Below the pieces are notes generated by a model. The model had not been told where the DNA came from. It was given only the letters and a program-made list of their open reading frames with translations, and searched no databases. From Anaerolineales bacterium (GTDB taxonomy: Bacteria > Chloroflexota > Anaerolineae > UBA7937): a stretch of 13,696 nt of DNA. This document shows, piece after piece, positions 12,153 through 13,696 of this stretch (positions are counted from its first letter, which is position 1; each line of letters opens with the position of its first letter). The stretch lies in assembly GCA_030593425.1 (NCBI GenBank), contig JAUVHF010000028.1, positions 1 through 13,696 on the forward strand. Direction: 5' to 3'. The position numbers and the translations under genes were made by a program.

Positions 12153-13696
12153 ACGGGGCTTCCTTTCCCCAAGAGTTGCTCCTTCGCGCTCAAGAACTGG
12201 GCATGCCTGCCCTGGCGCTAACTGACCATGATGGACTCTATGGTATGGTCAAGTTCATCATGGTTGCCAGGGAGATAGGGATCAAACCTATCATCGGGGC
12301 TGAACTGACCCTAGATGATGGCTATCATCTTACCCTTCTGGCTCAGAATCAGACCGGCTACTCGAACTTATGCCGTCTCATCACCAGAGCGCAACTCGAC
12401 CACGAAAAGGGCGACCCCTCCCTAGCCTGGAACCACCTTGATGGACACACAGACGGTCTCCTGGCCCTCTCCGCTTGCCATAGGGGGGAGATAGCGCAAT
12501 ACCTCATCCGCGGAGACACCAACGAGGCTGTAGAAACCACCCAAAGGTATCTGGAAGTCTTCGGGCCTGGGAGCTTCTGGATCGAGGTTCAGCGCCACCT
12601 GGCGGGTTATGATCAGCGTCTCTCCAACGACCTAATAGCGTTGGCCAAAGAACTGGGAGTAGGGTACGTGGCCACCAACAACGTCCACTATGCCACCCCC
12701 AAGAGTCGGTCCCTTCAGGACGTGCTGACAAGCATTAAGCACAATACCCCTTTGGATGGACTAGGTGCCCGACGCCGCCCCAACTCCGAGTTCTATCTGA
12801 AGTCGGCAAAAGAGATGCTGGAACTCTTCCCCAATCACTCTGAGGCGGTTACCAACTCCTTCAGAATCGCCGAACAGTGCGAATTGGACCTGAGGTTCAC
12901 CGAGCATCGCCTTCCGAAATTCACCCTCCCCGCTGGCTCGAGTGCCTTCGAATATCTCCGTTGGCTATGCTACGAGGGGGCGAGGAGGAAATATCAACCT
13001 GTGAGCCGTAGGGTGATCGACCAACTGGAGCACGAACTTTCGGTCATCCACCGCGTGGGCTTGGAGGACTACTTCCTCCTAGTCTGGGATATCTGCCGCT
13101 ATGCCCACGAGCACGATATCCCTGCCCAGGGAAGAGGATCAGCTGCAGGATCGATAGTAGCCTACGTTCTGGACATCACTCGCGTTGATCCCATCGAGCA
13201 CGATCTTCTCTTCGAGCGGTTCCTCTCTGAAGAAAGAGGCAGCATCCCTGACATAGACATCGACTTCTCTCGTGAAGGACGGGAGGGGGTGATCCAGTAC
13301 GTCTATCGAAGGTATGGGGAAGATCACGCAGCGATGGTATGCACAGTGATCACCTTCCAGGCCAGGAGTGCGATAAGGGGGGTGGGCAAGGCCCTTGGTT
13401 TCCCGCCTGACCTGTTGGATAGAATCGCCAAATCCGTCTATGGCTTTGATCCCGAAGCCCTTTCCCGTGCGGTGGCCGATGCTCAGGGGAGAGTGAAAGC
13501 CTTACCCTGGCAGCATCTCATATCCCTATGTAAGCAGATCTGGGGTTACCCTCGCCATCTCAGCGTGCACGTGGGAGGGATGATCATCACCGGTTCCTCC
13601 TTGGTAGAGGTTATCCCCCTGGAGAGGGCGAGAAAGGAAGGCATCGTGGTTACTCAGGTGGACAAGGACGATGTAGCGGACACAGGGCTCATCAAG
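12104..13696 (+). CDS. dnaE2: Error-prone DNA polymerase III alpha subunit DnaE2 (partial, 3' end outside)
   Basis: DnaE2 (ImuC) is the C-family polymerase that performs SOS translesion synthesis with ImuB. The frame is open for 531 codons to the window edge. It begins with a PHP domain (LHCHSNYSFLDG with His8 and His10; LTDHDG at 39-44) and continues into the C-family palm: GRGSAAGSIVAYVLDITRVDP and PDIDIDF (382-388), where Asp383 and Asp385 are the first two catalytic acids. The window ends at DKDDVADTGLIK, just before the expected DxLGLR motif with the third acid, so full activity cannot be confirmed. ATG 12104 lies inside imuB (49-nt overlap, different frame), implying coupled translation; no strong ribosome-binding site is seen. 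DnaE2 rather than the replicative DnaE is inferred from pairing with imuB and the SOS-type promoter. Confidence 0.9.
   Translation, partial: MSSYIELHCHSNYSFLDGASFPQELLLRAQELGMPALALTDHDGLYGMVKFIMVAREIGIKPIIGAELTLDDGYHLTLLAQNQTGYSNLCRLITRAQLDHEKGDPSLAWNHLDGHTDGLLALSACHRGEIAQYLIRGDTNEAVETTQRYLEVFGPGSFWIEVQRHLAGYDQRLSNDLIALAKELGVGYVATNNVHYATPKSRSLQDVLTSIKHNTPLDGLGARRRPNSEFYLKSAKEMLELFPNHSEAVTNSFRIAEQCELDLRFTEHRLPKFTLPAGSSAFEYLRWLCYEGARRKYQPVSRRVIDQLEHELSVIHRVGLEDYFLLVWDICRYAHEHDIPAQGRGSAAGSIVAYVLDITRVDPIEHDLLFERFLSEERGSIPDIDIDFSREGREGVIQYVYRRYGEDHAAMVCTVITFQARSAIRGVGKALGFPPDLLDRIAKSVYGFDPEALSRAVADAQGRVKALPWQHLISLCKQIWGYPRHLSVHVGGMIITGSSLVEVIPLERARKEGIVVTQVDKDDVADTGLIK

Overview
The window reads as bacterial chromosome, about 55-60% GC by eye, dominated by DNA-repair and core replication/transcription genes. 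The style of RecA, DnaG (a CFGAC-type zinc site) and SigA, the recA-recX-rny order, consensus -35/-10 promoters and an imuB-dnaE2 mutasome with a GAAC-N4-GTTC operator suggest a Gram-positive-like or Chloroflexota-type bacterium. The phylum is an inference from these family features; no search was run.

Region 1 (1-3843): a probable divergent gene leaves the left edge on the minus strand. Next comes recA behind a textbook sigma-A promoter with a perfect LexA-type box inside its 17-bp spacer, then recX and rny (RNase Y). A strong hairpin with a short T tract lies directly against the recX start, so recX is probably expressed by limited read-through from recA.

Region 2 (3844-4790): a structure-rich spacer, then a MntA/HepT (nucleotidyltransferase/HEPN) toxin-antitoxin pair. 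The HepT frame has an amber stop 20 codons before its expected end and Gly where the catalytic Arg should be, so the toxin looks decayed.

Region 3 (4790-8050): dnaG and the primary sigma factor gene, the core of a macromolecular-synthesis operon. A large inverted repeat ends next to the dnaG ribosome-binding site.

Region 4 (8051-9955): a convergent minus-strand 5'-nucleotidase-family gene without a signal peptide, behind an extended -10 promoter that carries a 12-bp perfect palindrome.

Region 5 (about 9990-10620): a gene-free stretch of about 650 bp containing what looks like an unannotated small RNA. It has an extended -10, a 71-nt bulged rod and a T tract, followed 40 bp later by a second terminator-like hairpin.

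Region 6 (10623-13696): an SOS-type promoter with two LexA-like boxes drives imuB (a Y-family polymerase relative lacking all three catalytic carboxylates, with a beta-clamp motif) and an overlapping dnaE2, which runs off the right edge. RecA and the ImuB/DnaE2 mutasome in one window, each behind LexA-like boxes, point to a shared SOS regulon for induction and translesion synthesis.
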